The position numbers were made by a program, and so were the translations under genes. A DNA stretch of 64,000 nt from assembly GCA_004154925.1 (NCBI GenBank), contig QJNS01000290.1, positions 28,006 to 92,005 of the forward strand. Reading direction: 5' to 3'. Positions 11,805-24,083 of this stretch are shown in pieces; positions within the stretch are counted from its first letter, which is position 1, and each line of letters starts with the position of its first letter. The notes below the pieces were generated by a model. It did not search any database and was not told the origin of the DNA. It saw only the letters and a program-made list of their open reading frames with translations. The stretch comes from Monosporascus cannonballus. Lineage: Eukaryota; Ascomycota; Sordariomycetes; Xylariales.

Positions 11805-14345
11805 ATTTGTTATATTTTTAAAAAATAAGTTTTATAGCAGTTTACATAACTTCGATATAATATCTTTTATATTGCGTTCCAAGTTCGTCGTTATTACGTT
11901 ATGACCTTGCTATAATATTCTTAGATTTTTTAATAGTTAAAAAAGAGGATACGGGTATTAATACGTTTATTTTTGAACATAAATAAAGTAATAATATAAC
12001 GTTACCTTTTTAACTTATAAATTCCAAGATATTTCTTTACGGAATCTTTTATTTCGCTGCCGCCATAATACGGCTTACTTAAGATTTTACTTCGTTAAAG
12101 CGCTTTTTGGAATAATATAAATATTCCTAAAAATATTTGGAGATATTTTCGTAAATTTTAAAAAAAGTTTATTAATACTTAAAATACGAAAATACTTAAA
12201 TTAAAAAGTAATTTATGAACAAAAAAGAATCGATACAAAATTTTAAATAATTATTATATAAATATTGTTAACTTTATAATCGCCTAATTGTTACGAATTA
12301 AACCATAGTTAAACGAAACCAGCTTCGTAAACGTTTCGTAATTATAAAATAATTATTACGACAAACGAAATAATCTGCTCTTAAAAATTCTTATTTACGA
12401 AAACGTTTAATTACTATAAAACGGTTATTATAGTGAATTACGGTTATAAGGAATATATTAATATTATTCGTTAATATTTTATTTGAAATATTTATATAAT
12501 ACGATATAACTTGACCTTTAACGAATTTGCGATGTACCTTTTTTAGAATAACGAATAATTACCGTTTTTGCAGTTTTAAGTAGTTTATATTTAAAGGCGA
12601 CGTTAAAGATCCGATAATTCGTTAAGAAAAATATATTAATTAATATTCTTCAATATATTTAAAGTTTATAATTAATCTAAATACTTATTTTACGATTAGA
12701 AACCGCAGTATATATATAATTTAATGGCTTTAAAGTAATATTTATTTATATATACGTAATAAAATCGATAATATAATAATATAACTTACGAACTTTGAAA
12801 CAAAATTATAGGAATAATGAGATATAAAAGATATGTTTTTATTTTTAAATTAAATTTATATTATTATTAATATTTTAATCTAAGCATATAAGGATTTTTA
12901 AATGTTAATAAGGCTTAATAGTATATACCGACTTTATCGATAACTTTATACGCCTGGTTAATTAAAGCCGATAACCGTTAATTTTATACGTTATTGTATT
13001 ATAACAAAAAATTAACAAGGTATTTTTTAAAAATCTTTATTCTATAGATATAACGTTTTGCTTTCGAAAACAACGAAGGATAAATACGGCTTTTTAAAAA
13101 CCTGTTTAATAATATAATAAATCGGATTTTTCGTAAACGTATAGCTAAAAGCCAAACCGTCAATAAAGCGGTATTGTAACATTTGCTAAACACCCCGACG
13201 CCTCCCGGGCTCGAACTTATATAACTGGATACGGTAATAACCAGAGTTACCGAGCTCCGCGCCCTTTTAACCGAAAAAAAGTAACGCCGGCATAGGCTAA
13301 ACCTTTGTATATATTACGAAAAAAAAAGATTTATTTTTTTATATGCTTTAACCGGCTGTTACGATTTGTAACGATTAACGTAACGCTTATAACGTCGTAA
13401 CAAAATACAAGTATAACGTAATAAAGAAATACTTAATCTTTAAAACAAATTACGATTAAAAGCGCTTTTTAAATTATTAAAATAATAATAAATTAAACTT
13501 ATATATACGTTTTGGATATTTTAATATATTTTTTCCTTTTCGTTTTTTTTATAATTTAATAATTATATAATATTACCGATGGAGTTTATAATAAATTACG
13601 GATATTTAGTTATAAAATTTATTAATAATAATATTGCGCGCTAAAGTAATATCTTTTATTATTTAATCTTTTAACTCCGTTAATTTAAAATAATAAATAA
13701 AATTATAACCAGTTCGGTTACGACGATTTATACGATATAACTTTATATAAATTTCGTTATAGAAAATCTTATTTTTTACCGATAACCCCTAAACGGTTTT
13801 AACATTATATTTGGCTTATTTTAATTTCGAAAATATAACCGTCAATCGATTGGATGGCAGAGATAATACGCATAAATAACGAAACGGTATCGGAACTCCT
13901 AGCCTTCCCGTTTTCGGCAAAATCACCCCTTACCTCTTTAACCTTTTTGCTCTGCCCTAACGTTATACCCGTAACGGTATAATTATTCCGTACCACCAAC
14001 TTTCTAATGTTTTACCGTATAAAAGATATAATAATAAATTTTATATTTTTAGCTAAATATTTTGCCTTTATAAACGTATTACGCGAAATTATTGCCTTAT
14101 CTTTTTAACTGCTATCTGTAAACGAAATAACGTTATTAGCGTTTACCGCAATTTTGCGTAATATTTTTATCCAAAACGATAATATCGATTCGGAAATTTT
14201 TTTCTCTAAATTATTGGCCTTTTATAATTAAATAATCGAAATATCTTAAATACGTTACGTAACCGAAAAAGCTATACAAAAGTACTTCGACGGCAAACCA
14301 CCGATAATAATAGCCGAGATTTTAAAAAAAATTACTACTTAAGTA

Positions 14346-15706
14346 CACTAATATGTCAATAAAATTCGTTCACCCCACCCAATCCACTCCGCTCCCAAAT
14401 AGACCACATAACTTTATTTATAAATATTTTTGCCAATTTAAGGTTAATACGTAAGTGCTATATATTATTATAAAGCTTTAAATCCGGCGATTAATATCTT
14501 ATATATTATCTATAAGCCCGGCGTACGGTTTTCAATTTTTTAAAAAGTAACTTAATAAGCTTAATTACAAGGCGGAAATCGATTTGGAACTACGCGTTTC
14601 GAATTATTTTAAGCGTATGCTGGCGATTTTCTTCATTATCAAATAAATGGCCGAATTCGGGTTTAATCTCGTAAATCTTATCCTTTAAAGCGCGTTAAAT
14701 ATGTTCGATTAGGTTTAAATCGGGCGAATGCAAAGGTTAACCGATTACCCAAATCTCATAGCTTTTAAAAAATTTCTTAACGGTATTACCCTTATATATT
14801 AGAACGTTATCTTACATAAAGAGATCGCTAGCCTTATATAACGAAAGCAAACCTTTTTTTTAAAAAATTTTACAATACCGCCGAAAAGTTATTCCGCCGC
14901 TAAGCGAATCCGAATTTCCCTTATAAAGGACGATAAGAGAAAAACCGCTTTCGCCGTTACGTTACCATATTATTCCTTAGACTATAATAAATACCCGGGT
15001 TCTCCCATGGCTTTAAAAGTTAACAAAGTTCTTTTGATAACGTTTTAACACAAAATAAAGAACCTATTATCCGGGACGCCCGGAAATCTTTTATATCGTA
15101 TATTCGTCAGAAAATAAGGTTAACAAAAACTTACATAAACTATTCCGTTTAAAAGCTTTTGTAACGAAATTTAATTTTTTGCGAACGTCGTTAGCGCTAA
15201 ATTTAACCCTTTTTGCTGCGCGCCATTTTCTTATTGCAAGCGTACGAAAAAAGCACCTTATCGTCGTACGGCTTAAATTCGAAATCGCCTTCTTTTGGAA
15301 TTTGCGATACGTATCCCGGGGGTACCGACAACCTAGCTAATACAAATATAAGCCCAGACAACCTTTAACAGCGCGCGGCCGCCCCAGGCGAGGCGAGTTA
15401 TATACCGTTTTGAAAGTTCTAAAATAATAAAGTTGCTTTACGACCCTCTGCCGGTCGGTATTTACCGCTGCGGCCATTCGGCCCTGGGTTGCACCCGTAA
15501 TAATAACGCCAAGCATAAAGGCACGAGCTTCCGGAAAGAACTTCTGGTAAAGCTAGCAACCAGCGGTTAAAATATGACCAATCTCGTCCAAATCCATATT
15601 ATAATTGCAAAATTATTAAAACGTGTACGAATAAGGGTCGGGAAATGTGGTGGGATTGAAGGTAGAGAAGTGGAAAAGGTGAACGAATTTTATTGGCGCA
15701 TTAATG
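14346..15706 (-). mobile_element. Tc1/mariner DNA transposon nested in family A copy 2
   Basis: Terminal inverted repeats of about 29 bp: the left end begins CACTAATATGTCAATAAAAT and the right end, read inward, begins CATTAATGCGCCAATAAAAT. Both continue into TTCGTTCACC. The element is flanked by TA on both sides (14344-14345 and 15707-15708). Family A copy 1 has the empty site near 965-975. Length 1361 bp is usual for fungal Tc1/mariner elements. It carries a damaged DDE transposase gene on the minus strand. Confidence 0.92.
14590..15597 (-). pseudogene. Tc1/mariner transposase pseudogene (element at 14346-15706)
   Basis: Minus-strand reading from an ATG at 15597. The N-terminus MDLDEIGHILTAGC is followed by a helix-turn-helix-like region and a GRPR motif. 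Near the C-terminus come a MQDN-like block (the first Gln is a stop) and SPDLNLIEHI, a hallmark of Tc1/mariner DDE transposases. Several in-frame stops fall where the family has Trp or Gln. The first 60 codons carry only one stop, so the N-terminal half is less mutated than the host retroelement around it. Inactive as it stands. Confidence 0.82.
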
Positions 15707-17539
15707 TACTATAACTTAATAAAGGCGTTCGTTCTTCGTAATGCCGACTTCTTATTACCGTACCGACTTTTCGATTATAAAATCGAATTACTTTTAGATT
15801 AAACGTTACCGTATAACTGCATAAAGGTTATATTCTCTTACGAATTACTAACAGTACGGAAAATATATCAATAATTACTTAAATAAATTTTTATCCGCCT
15901 TAATAATTCTTTAATAATAACCCTTATTTTGCTTGCAAAAAAGCCGAGAAATAAAGTACGTATTTACGTTATTTACTGCGGCCTTCATAACGTTACGAGA
16001 AAAACCGTTACTGTATTTTTTAATCTAAGAAACTTTAAACGCCTTTTATTCGGCGCGGGTATTTTCAAAACTCGATAATATTACGGTTTTTAATTACTTA
16101 TATACTGTTTTTAAAAACGAATAAAAATAACTTTTTTAACCGGATTCGGATTATTCGAATATCTTATTATAAATTTCGATATAATAAGTATTTTGAATTC
16201 GTTTTAATATTATATTACTTATACGTTGTTTAATTTTTTCAATAAATATATTATAATTTATTTTTAACTATATCTTAATTTATAATAAAAGTCAAAAAAA
16301 TATTAAGGTTATATATATAAAATAATTGGTTATTTCGTAAATACAAAATTATCGATTAATATCCGAAAATACGAATTTAACGTAATGAAAATATATTACT
16401 TAGGCCTAGTAATCTTTCTTAATAAATTGATTATAAACCTAAAATAAAATTAAAATTATTTGACGATAGGAAATTTTCGAAACATTATAAAAATTATAAC
16501 CTTTTTTCGATTTCGTAAATTTTTATTAATCGCAAAACCTTTAATTACTTTAATAAATATAGCAAAATAAATAATTTTTTTAACGAAAAACGCTGTAACG
16601 GCTTTTTAATACCTTAAAAACGCCTTTTTTTACGATATTACTTCTGTTATATTACGACTTTTGGCGTAAAATAATTTTAAAAACTAATATTTTTAATTAA
16701 ACGTAAGGAAAAGTACTTTCGTAATATGATACGTTAGGCGTTTTACGACTTGCCGTCTTTTTTTTTAATAATATATAGCCTAATATAATATAATTACAAA
16801 ATTTATAATAAAAATTATTATTTATTATTAAAACTTTCGAAAAATAATGTTCGAAATTATAAGGAGTCGAAAATCTCGTATAAGTTATTACCGATTATAA
16901 AAACTTATAGTACTTCGTTATTATAAAGCTTTTAAATTAATGTCAAATAAATTAATCCGAAAGTTTTTTTAAAGAGTTCCGGGATTAAATAATTTATAAA
17001 CCGAGAAAAAAGATTACGGTCTTAGATACGTTATTACGTTAATTCGGCGTTTAACTTACAGACCGTTATAATACCATTAACGATAAGATAGCATATTGAT
17101 ATCGAATAATATTTTTATCCGAACGATAAAAAGTTTCCTTTAAAATATACGCTATAAATATTAATTAGCCGATAAACTTATTAATCGATTACGCCTATAA
17201 ATCGTCTATATTAAATAGTAATATTTTGGCAACGTTTGCAAATTTAACTTATAAGTAGTTTAAATTAAGTATTTATAAAGTACTTAAAGTTATAAAAACC
17301 GATTATAAGGCAATATAAAAGTATATTTATATTAAAAATAACATATTTATACTTAATAACGAAATTTTAAAGTTATAAATATTATATTATAATATAATAT
17401 AATATATACGGGTTATTCGAAACGTTTTAAAATATATAATTTATTACGATAAAGTTATTATTAATTACGTTTATTATAGGATATAATTACGTTCGTATAA
17501 GGCTACCACCTTTGCCGCCGTATTAAAACGTACAAAATT

Positions 17540-17800
17540 TTGCCGACGAGCTTTTTTAATCTTTTACCTGTTTCGTTCTGCTTATGGAACGATATTTTCG
17601 TAAGTTACGTCGGTTTTTTTCTCTTTTATAAAAACTCCGGATATATTTACAAATACATATATATAATATTTAATAAATTTATAAAAATACGGTATTTTGT
17701 TGCTATTACGGATATATTCGTAATTATTTTTACCGATATTGTTTTTCCGATATATATTGCTTATATAGTACTCCAGTTACAGTTATATTTGATTACGTAA
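17540..17800 (+). pseudogene. Integrase core remnant, family A copy 2
   Basis: An 86-codon open stretch on the + strand. It contains a DIFVSYVGF-like block, a variable spacer, and FNKFIKIRYFVAITDIFV, corresponding to the integrase core V.VDRF.KM..F pattern. The catalytic Asp reads as Asn, as in copy 1 (2860-3080). It is the longest surviving open piece of this copy's pol region. Stops lie on both sides. Confidence 0.72.
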
Positions 17801-19737
17801 TATAATTTAATTTAATTTGTTAAAAAGAATTAAATTAATATTTAGGCGTTACGTTTCGTATTTGGATAACTTAATATTTTTAAATTAATAATTAAGCGAA
17901 AATCGTTAATACGGCGATAAAATAATATTTACGAAATTATTATTCGTTTTATAAGGATAATTAGGTAAATTAATTTCTTTTAACCGCATTTATTAATAAC
18001 ATTTATGTATTCGAAATTTTTAACGTTTCGCCGTTTTTTATTAATTATGACTTTTATCTTATTATAAATACAGAATTATAACGGCTTTTCGAAATTTCTA
18101 AAACGCCTATATAACAAAAAAGATATACTAAAATAATAAATTATGCAAACAAATTAAAATGAATCCTAAAAAAAACTTAAAGTATTAATAGTAGAAATGT
18201 AAAATTAATACGCGAAATAAATTAATCGATACTATAATAATATTAAGACGTTCGTAAAAGGAAAACGAATCTAGGTTAATATATATTTTATAAAATTAAA
18301 ACGGCTTAGTAATAAATTTAACGATACGTAAATAGGTTTTTTCGTTATTATCAAAATATATTTTTATATCGTAAATATAAAACCGTTAATATAATATAAG
18401 TTATTTCTAATTTTTTATATTTTCTTAATTTAATATTGTAAACGAAACTTTTTAAGATAAAAGGTAATAAACGATAAATGGAGTATTCGGGCCGAAGGTA
18501 TTATGGTTACAAATACGGACGATATAGAAAACGTCAAATAATATTTTAAAAAAATCTTAAATTTTAAAAATATTAAATACGGCTTTTAGTATAAGATTAA
18601 ATAATTGCAATTATACCGCTTTATTTAAGAACCGATTACGAATTCTAAAAAATACGACATAAATATAACCGAATTTTATAAAAATAACTTTAATAAATTT
18701 AGACCACTCGATTAATACTAGGTATTATTAGAATAATAATAAGGGAATACGGCGTTACGATAATAACGTAATGATTAAAAGTTATTAAAACAACAAAGAA
18801 ATATCCCGACATTAACCTCTGTTTAATCGGGACCTAAAGCTATAAAGATAATAATATACATTTTGTTACGAAAAGCGCATTGAATTAACGTCCATAATTA
18901 ATACTCTTTATTATTAACGATTAAACAATTTTCGATTACTTTTTTTAAACGGCAATCTGAACGTTATTTTGTTATTATAAAGTTAATATTGCGTTATTAC
19001 GAAACATACGTTTCGATATATTTATAACATTATCCGCGGAACGAAAATTATAAACCTATATTAAAACTTATCAGACGGTAACTTATATAAAATAATGGAT
19101 TTATTTTTTTGAAAATAATATTAAAAGCGCAACTATAATCAAAAAATAATATTAATTTTTTTCGCACATATCGTACTAAACGTAATACGGTAAATTTTTT
19201 CGGCCGTTTCGAAAACGATATAAAGTCGAAATACCTCCTCGTAAAATTTCCGACGAAAATCGTTAAAGTATGCATATGTCTCGTCGCTGTCATCGTCAAA
19301 AATCGGTTCGTTATCGTCGTCGCGATTGACGTCGAAATAAAACTCTACTTAATAAAAAAAGAATATCCAAATTTAAGGAATTACCTTAAACGATTTCTGC
19401 TAATTATACGTCAAAAAATTAATACAATAATAATACTGCATAACTGTAACATTAATACTATAACGCGTATAATTTATTAATTAATAAATTTTTTAACATT
19501 TAATATAAAATATATATTTTATTAATAGAATGAACTTAAAACCTTAATAAAAAAAGACATTTTTTAATACCGAGATCATAATTAAAAATTATATTTAAAA
19601 TAAATTCTATATAACTATTTTATATAAATAGACGTTATGTAAATAATATAAAATCCAAAAAATATTACTATAATAATAAAAAGACATTATAAAATGGGGA
19701 ATAAAACGGCGGTATAAAAATAACAAAAAAGTAAAGA

Positions 19738-20461
19738 AAAAAAGGCCTCATGGTTTGCAGAGAGGTGGGGTGTTGGACTAAACCGCGCCAAATTTAAGTA
19801 AGTCTAGCTTGGACGCCACAAGGCCTAATTGCTTCTCGTTTAGACAAAACGCCTACGCTAAGTTGTTTGGGTAAGTATCTATTGGTTGCCGAGATGCTGC
19901 AGGCTTACGATATCTCAAGGGGTGAGTATTAATCCGTGTACAGTAAGTAGAGACGGAGTTGGGTAGTTCGGTCATCGACGCGTTACGGCCATGAGCAGGC
20001 ACCGAGAATCCGCTATGCTCGCCGCATCTGGGCAATTACGACGCTGTGATAGTGGACTGAGCATTTATAGTCGTCAGATAGGCCCTGTGTACTAATAAAT
20101 CTTGCAAGACGCTACGGGTAGAAGATGAGGGATAATCAATCTGGCCCGGCGTCTTATTCCTGTGGTTGAATCGGACCGAAAATACTGCACCGGTGATTCC
20201 TCAAGCTTCTCGACAGCTTATGGCGGCTCTAATCCTGAGATGGGGCATCGCCCTCGCGAACCGCATTCTCAGGGCAATGTCGACAACGAGTTCGGAACCG
20301 GAATCCACGCCAAGGTATATTACATGAGCAAGCTGACTGCCCGCCGCTTTCTGCGCTCGCCAATTTCACCCCTTTACGTACATCAAACAGCCCGGCCTAC
20401 AACACTCCACGACCACTCCAAAACAATACACGGACTGGAGTAATTGGCGACAGCCTCCACC
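19738..20461. other. Island 1 left border, no gene recognised
   Basis: Composition changes from AT-rich to GC-balanced within a few bases after an A-rich run at about 19735-19747. Short ORFs on both strands show no recognisable motif. This is the break point where family A copy 2 loses its 3' end. Confidence 0.6.
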
Positions 20462-20888
20462 ATGAAGACCCTAGGCTTGCTCGGCGGCATGAGCTGGGAA
20501 TCCACTACCACCTACTACCGGGAGATCAACCGGCGCGTCCACCAAGTCCAAGGCGGCCTGTATTCCGCTCGGTGCGTAGTCTTCTCTTTTGACTTCGCCG
20601 AGATAGGGGAACTCCAACATACTGGTAGGTGGGAAGACGCTGGAGCCCTTCTAAACGACGCGGCGGCCAAGCTCAGGCTCGCCGCCGCCGAGGCTATCGT
20701 GCTCTGCACCAGTCCATGGATTTTGTGTCAAACGGCATCGAGAGAGCTTCGCAGCACCCTCTATTCCACATCGTCAACCCCACCGCCCAGCGCGTTCTGA
20801 ATGCGGAGTTCAGGTCTTGGGCACCCGCTTCACCATGGAGGGAACAGCAAATTTGACCACATGCAAAGCAAGTCTACGTTCTCAATGA
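20462..20888 (+). pseudogene. Aspartate/glutamate racemase family fragment (frameshifted, truncated)
   Basis: Reading starts at the ATG at 20462 with KTLGLLGGMSWESTTTYYR, the characteristic N-terminus of the Asp/Glu racemase family, and continues through FSFDFAEI and an EAIVLCT block that should carry the first catalytic Cys region. After about 20710 the frame shifts: the next recognisable piece (NGIERASQHPLFHIVNPTA) is in a second frame, and VLGTRFTME (about 20814-20840) is in a third. The reading stops at 20886-20888. Family members are about 230-250 residues; only about the first 60% is present and the C-terminal catalytic Cys half is missing. Two single-base frameshifts plus truncation make it non-functional. 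Such enzymes interconvert amino-acid stereoisomers in the cytosol. Confidence 0.8.
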
Positions 20889-22524
20889 TTCATTGATTCG
20901 ATAATCGGGTTGTTGGCCGTGTCCGTTTCCAACGGATGCGCAAGGCTCTTGAAGTTTTTTTTGGCTCGCCCGTAACTCTGCATTTTCGCCGGCAGAGCCA
21001 TACGCGAATCGTCAGTGGCAAAGATACACCAGTAAACCGGCTACAGTACGCTCACGTCTCCATCCACCAATACCGCCATAAAATAAAGACAATTCTTATC
21101 ACCAGGACCCAGCACACCCACCTAAACCTAGCGAAGTTTTCGGGCGTTTTGAGTTGGTCAATAATGTCCATGGGACCATCCTACAGCATCTGTAGCACAG
21201 CGCACAAATACATAAAGTAAACGGACCCCAATTTTATGATCCCGGCAGTGCACCCTCAGTACCTTTGTCTTCCCGGCGTCTAGGAAGCCGTGGATGGACA
21301 TGAATCTTCGGAAGACAATGGCCGGGATAATTACGATTGTTGCCATCGAGGGTGACTGAGCGTGCGTCGTGGCTGGGGCAAACCGCATAGCTATTAGCTA
21401 CAACGATTGGTGCAATAGGACACCGGTCACTGTTTGATGTGCTGATGATGCCTTGAATCATCCCAATGACGATGACCGGGAAAGCGGGCTCTGAACGCGT
21501 CAGACGGCTGATATCCACATATGAGTTCCTAAGCTGCTGGTCCCCCAAGAGATGGATTAACTGGTACGGCGGACCAGAGGGCTGCGATACGAACGACGAC
21601 TCGAGAGCTAGCCGCGCGGCGACATCCTCCCACGTCGTCCGGCTGGGCTGCGTGGTGTCGAGCTTGGGCTTCTGCTTCCTGAACCTCCGTTTGGGGTGCG
21701 ACGTCGTTGCGTAAGACGCCTGCTAGGCCCTTGAGAAACGAGTGGATCTGCAAAAACGATGTGACCCCCCGGGAGGCCACCGGATCCTGGCGGTGGAGTC
21801 AGTCAGGCGGCGCGAGGAACCAGAAGGCCAGACTGAGATTCCTCTCGTGGATATCCGTCTCGTACGGGGCCATCCGGCTGACAAAACATCCGACTTTGGC
21901 TGGAAACGTGGCGGGCGTTTGCGGAACGACCATATTGAATGTGACGGCCAGGTCAGTTTCTGAGCTTGGTTTCCTAAGAGCTCCGCGGAATCGAGCTAGC
22001 CCTCGACATCTTCCTCCCCAACGGATTGGCGATGAGGGGAGCCATCAGTTGCGGAATCCTGCGTCGGTCTATGCATGGAAGCGTGCAGGCGACTCTGGGA
22101 GATCTCCAAGCTGACATGGCGCGAGACTCCGGTTCGCTCACCATGGAAAAGGTGCCTCGACGTCTCCGGCCGTGGGGCAAAGGGAGACGGCATAGGAGGC
22201 GAAAGTACCTTCCACTATTTCTTCGTGCTCCCAGTTGGGTTAGCTAGCCAGACAAGTAGCCACAGGGTCGGGTTCTTGATGTCTTTCCAAACGGTCTGCA
22301 CCGCCGCTACCGTTATCCGCGTGATGCCCGTATGCCAACCCGTATTCCGTCGACACATGTCCATTGCCGTTTCTCCAAGCATTTGGCGGTTGTAATTACT
22401 TGAGCGGCCAGGTCTGAGTCTTCCGGGCACCTGGTTCCTTTTGTTATATAACACTGAGCGCAAACAGTCGGCAAGCCGGAGGTATTTATCCAAGAAAGAT
22501 ATCAGGCCTGAACCGACAACCGGA
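20889..22524. other. GC-balanced interval with no identifiable gene
   Basis: Many overlapping short ORFs occur on both strands, none with a motif I recognise and none with convincing exon structure. The best hints of former coding are a + strand stretch around 21830-22020 and a minus-strand stretch around 22215-22400 containing ITVAAVQTVWKDIKNPTLW. Both are broken by frameshifts if they were ever coding. Confidence 0.4.
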
Positions 22525-23582
22525 TCACTCGCTCTGGATAGGAGGGCTAGGTATATACGGGGATAGCCATCCCGTGTTCCCGCCATAGGACTTGTGGATG
22601 GGCAGCATTCCCCCTGCTCGGACCCTTGGGGGGTCTGGTAGTGATAGGGCGTCCATGGCGCCAACCATGCTGTCCGGGCACGGAAGGGGTGTCCCGAGCG
22701 TCCTGCAGACAATCCTTCGCGCGAGATCAGAGAGATCGCGAGTTGTGCCGATCGAGCCGCTGTAATCGCCCGGCATGACGGTGTCCAGAAAGCTGATGGA
22801 AATTGGCAGCTAGAGCAAAGGCGAAGCGCAATCGGTTTCCATCCAGCCGAAGCCAGGCCCCAGACTCGAGTGCCTTGACCTGTCCACAGCATAGGGCGAC
22901 CGGGCAATAACCACCCAGCTTGATGTTCTGTAGGCCGTCACGCGGAACACGGAGAAACCTTACTACACGCGGTGCGTACATCCGCTTATGACCGTTGACT
23001 ACGTAGTATACAGCATTGATTTCCGCCACGTTCAACGATATCATCCCGGGTGCATGCGCCAGTCCAACAAGGTGTCTGTTGGGGGTGGCGAGTTCGCGGG
23101 CGATCTCCTTGGCCGGAAACATCAGTTCACACCTACTCGGGACGTGGTCCACAATTGTAGACCACGCCAAAGCGGGACCTTGGTGAGGATCCGCTACAGG
23201 ACAATATCGGGACCAGCAACATTTATGGGGATGTCGATAACATTAACACGAACACCGTCTCGCCTTACGACATGTCCCAGCGCAAGGCGGATGGCAATGT
23301 AGGCATAGTAGGTGGTCAATAATTCGTAGTCCTCATCGAAGCTCACGTTCAAGCCACGCGTTGCGAGGGGGGGGGGGAAGACTAAAGTTGGCAGGGTCGG
23401 TATGGAGGAAACTCGGAATCTTTCTGCTGGCCTCCTACGCCGGAGACGTAGGACCGCTCGAAGAAATAGTGGACCCTCGCTTCGATCCATTGCCGGATAT
23501 CTCCTTGCTTCTCCAGAACCACCCCGGCACAGGCACCAAAGGCGCTGTTATCCAGGTAAGGATGCCCGATCGGATCTGCCAA
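22525..23582 (-). pseudogene. Unidentified decayed gene on the minus strand
   Basis: Protein-like pieces follow one another on the minus strand but switch frame. About 23582-23440 includes GHPYLDNSAFGACAGVVLEK. About 23370-23194 includes DEDYELLTTYYAYIAIRLAL and DIPINVAGPDIVL, then a TAG. About 23130-22830 includes GMISLNVAEINAVYYVVNGH. About 22800-22525 includes FLDTVMPGDYSGSIGTTRDL. Together they suggest a protein of roughly 330-350 residues with at least three frameshifts and one nonsense codon. I do not recognise the family. An 11-G run lies at 23367-23377 at one of the frame switches, so an assembly error there is possible. Confidence 0.45.
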
Positions 23583-24083
23583 ATCCCAAAGCTTTCTACA
23601 AGGACAGCGGTGATGCCTAGCCTGGACTCATTCCGATCGGGTCCGACGTCCTCCGACGCTTGCGGCCGCGGCGATAGTGATATCTAACCGGAATTATCAC
23701 GAATCGGTTCCAGGAAGCGAACCAACATAATACTACGTTGGGTTTTGGGCTGCTAGACTGAGAGCGGGGCTGTTTTTCCGCTTTATGAAGGACCATACTA
23801 GTAATAATGCCACACAGACACACAACGATCACTTTACCCTCTCCAGTTTCCCCCATGTAATGAGAAAGGGTGTAAGGAAATGGTTTCCAAACTCCCAATG
23901 CCTTAACCGAAGCACCATTTCATATGAAGGTATGAAAAAAATAGTGTGTGGCCAGCATAATATTTATGAAACATCCAACTGTAGGACCGACCTGTACTCC
24001 CCCTCGCTACACAGCACCCGCTGACTAGAAAATCCTCAAGTTATACGCCCAGCCAAAGCATACTTGGATCGTGTATAACCCCT
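23583..24083. other. Intergenic, 3' side of the NmrA-like gene
   Basis: About 500 bp without a recognisable coding region or repeat. It lies downstream of the stop codon of the minus-strand oxidoreductase and upstream of the decayed gene at 22525-23582. Confidence 0.5.

Larger units (their letters stand above)
11522..19737 (+). mobile_element. Ty3/gypsy element, family A copy 2 (3'-truncated, with nested inserts)
   Basis: Begins with an LTR at 11522-11804 and is alignable to copy 1 from about 13378 (equal to copy 1 position 1) until about 19737. There the match to copy 1 (about 5225) stops abruptly and GC-balanced island DNA begins. The 3' LTR is absent. It is interrupted by a 133-bp element inside the LTR and a 1361-bp Tc1/mariner at 14346-15706. 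The 11805-13377 stretch would be the leader and gag region, heavily mutated. No clear target duplication was found around the LTR. Confidence 0.82.

Noticed and set aside
20162..20443. 93-codon ORF directly before the racemase fragment
   Set aside because: No motif, no sensible composition for a conserved protein, and the racemase start (MKTLGLLGG at 20462) needs no N-terminal extension.
22215..22907. 230-codon minus-strand ORF
   Set aside because: Long but in a different frame from the convincing protein pieces of the same region; most of it looks like an out-of-frame shadow of the decayed gene.
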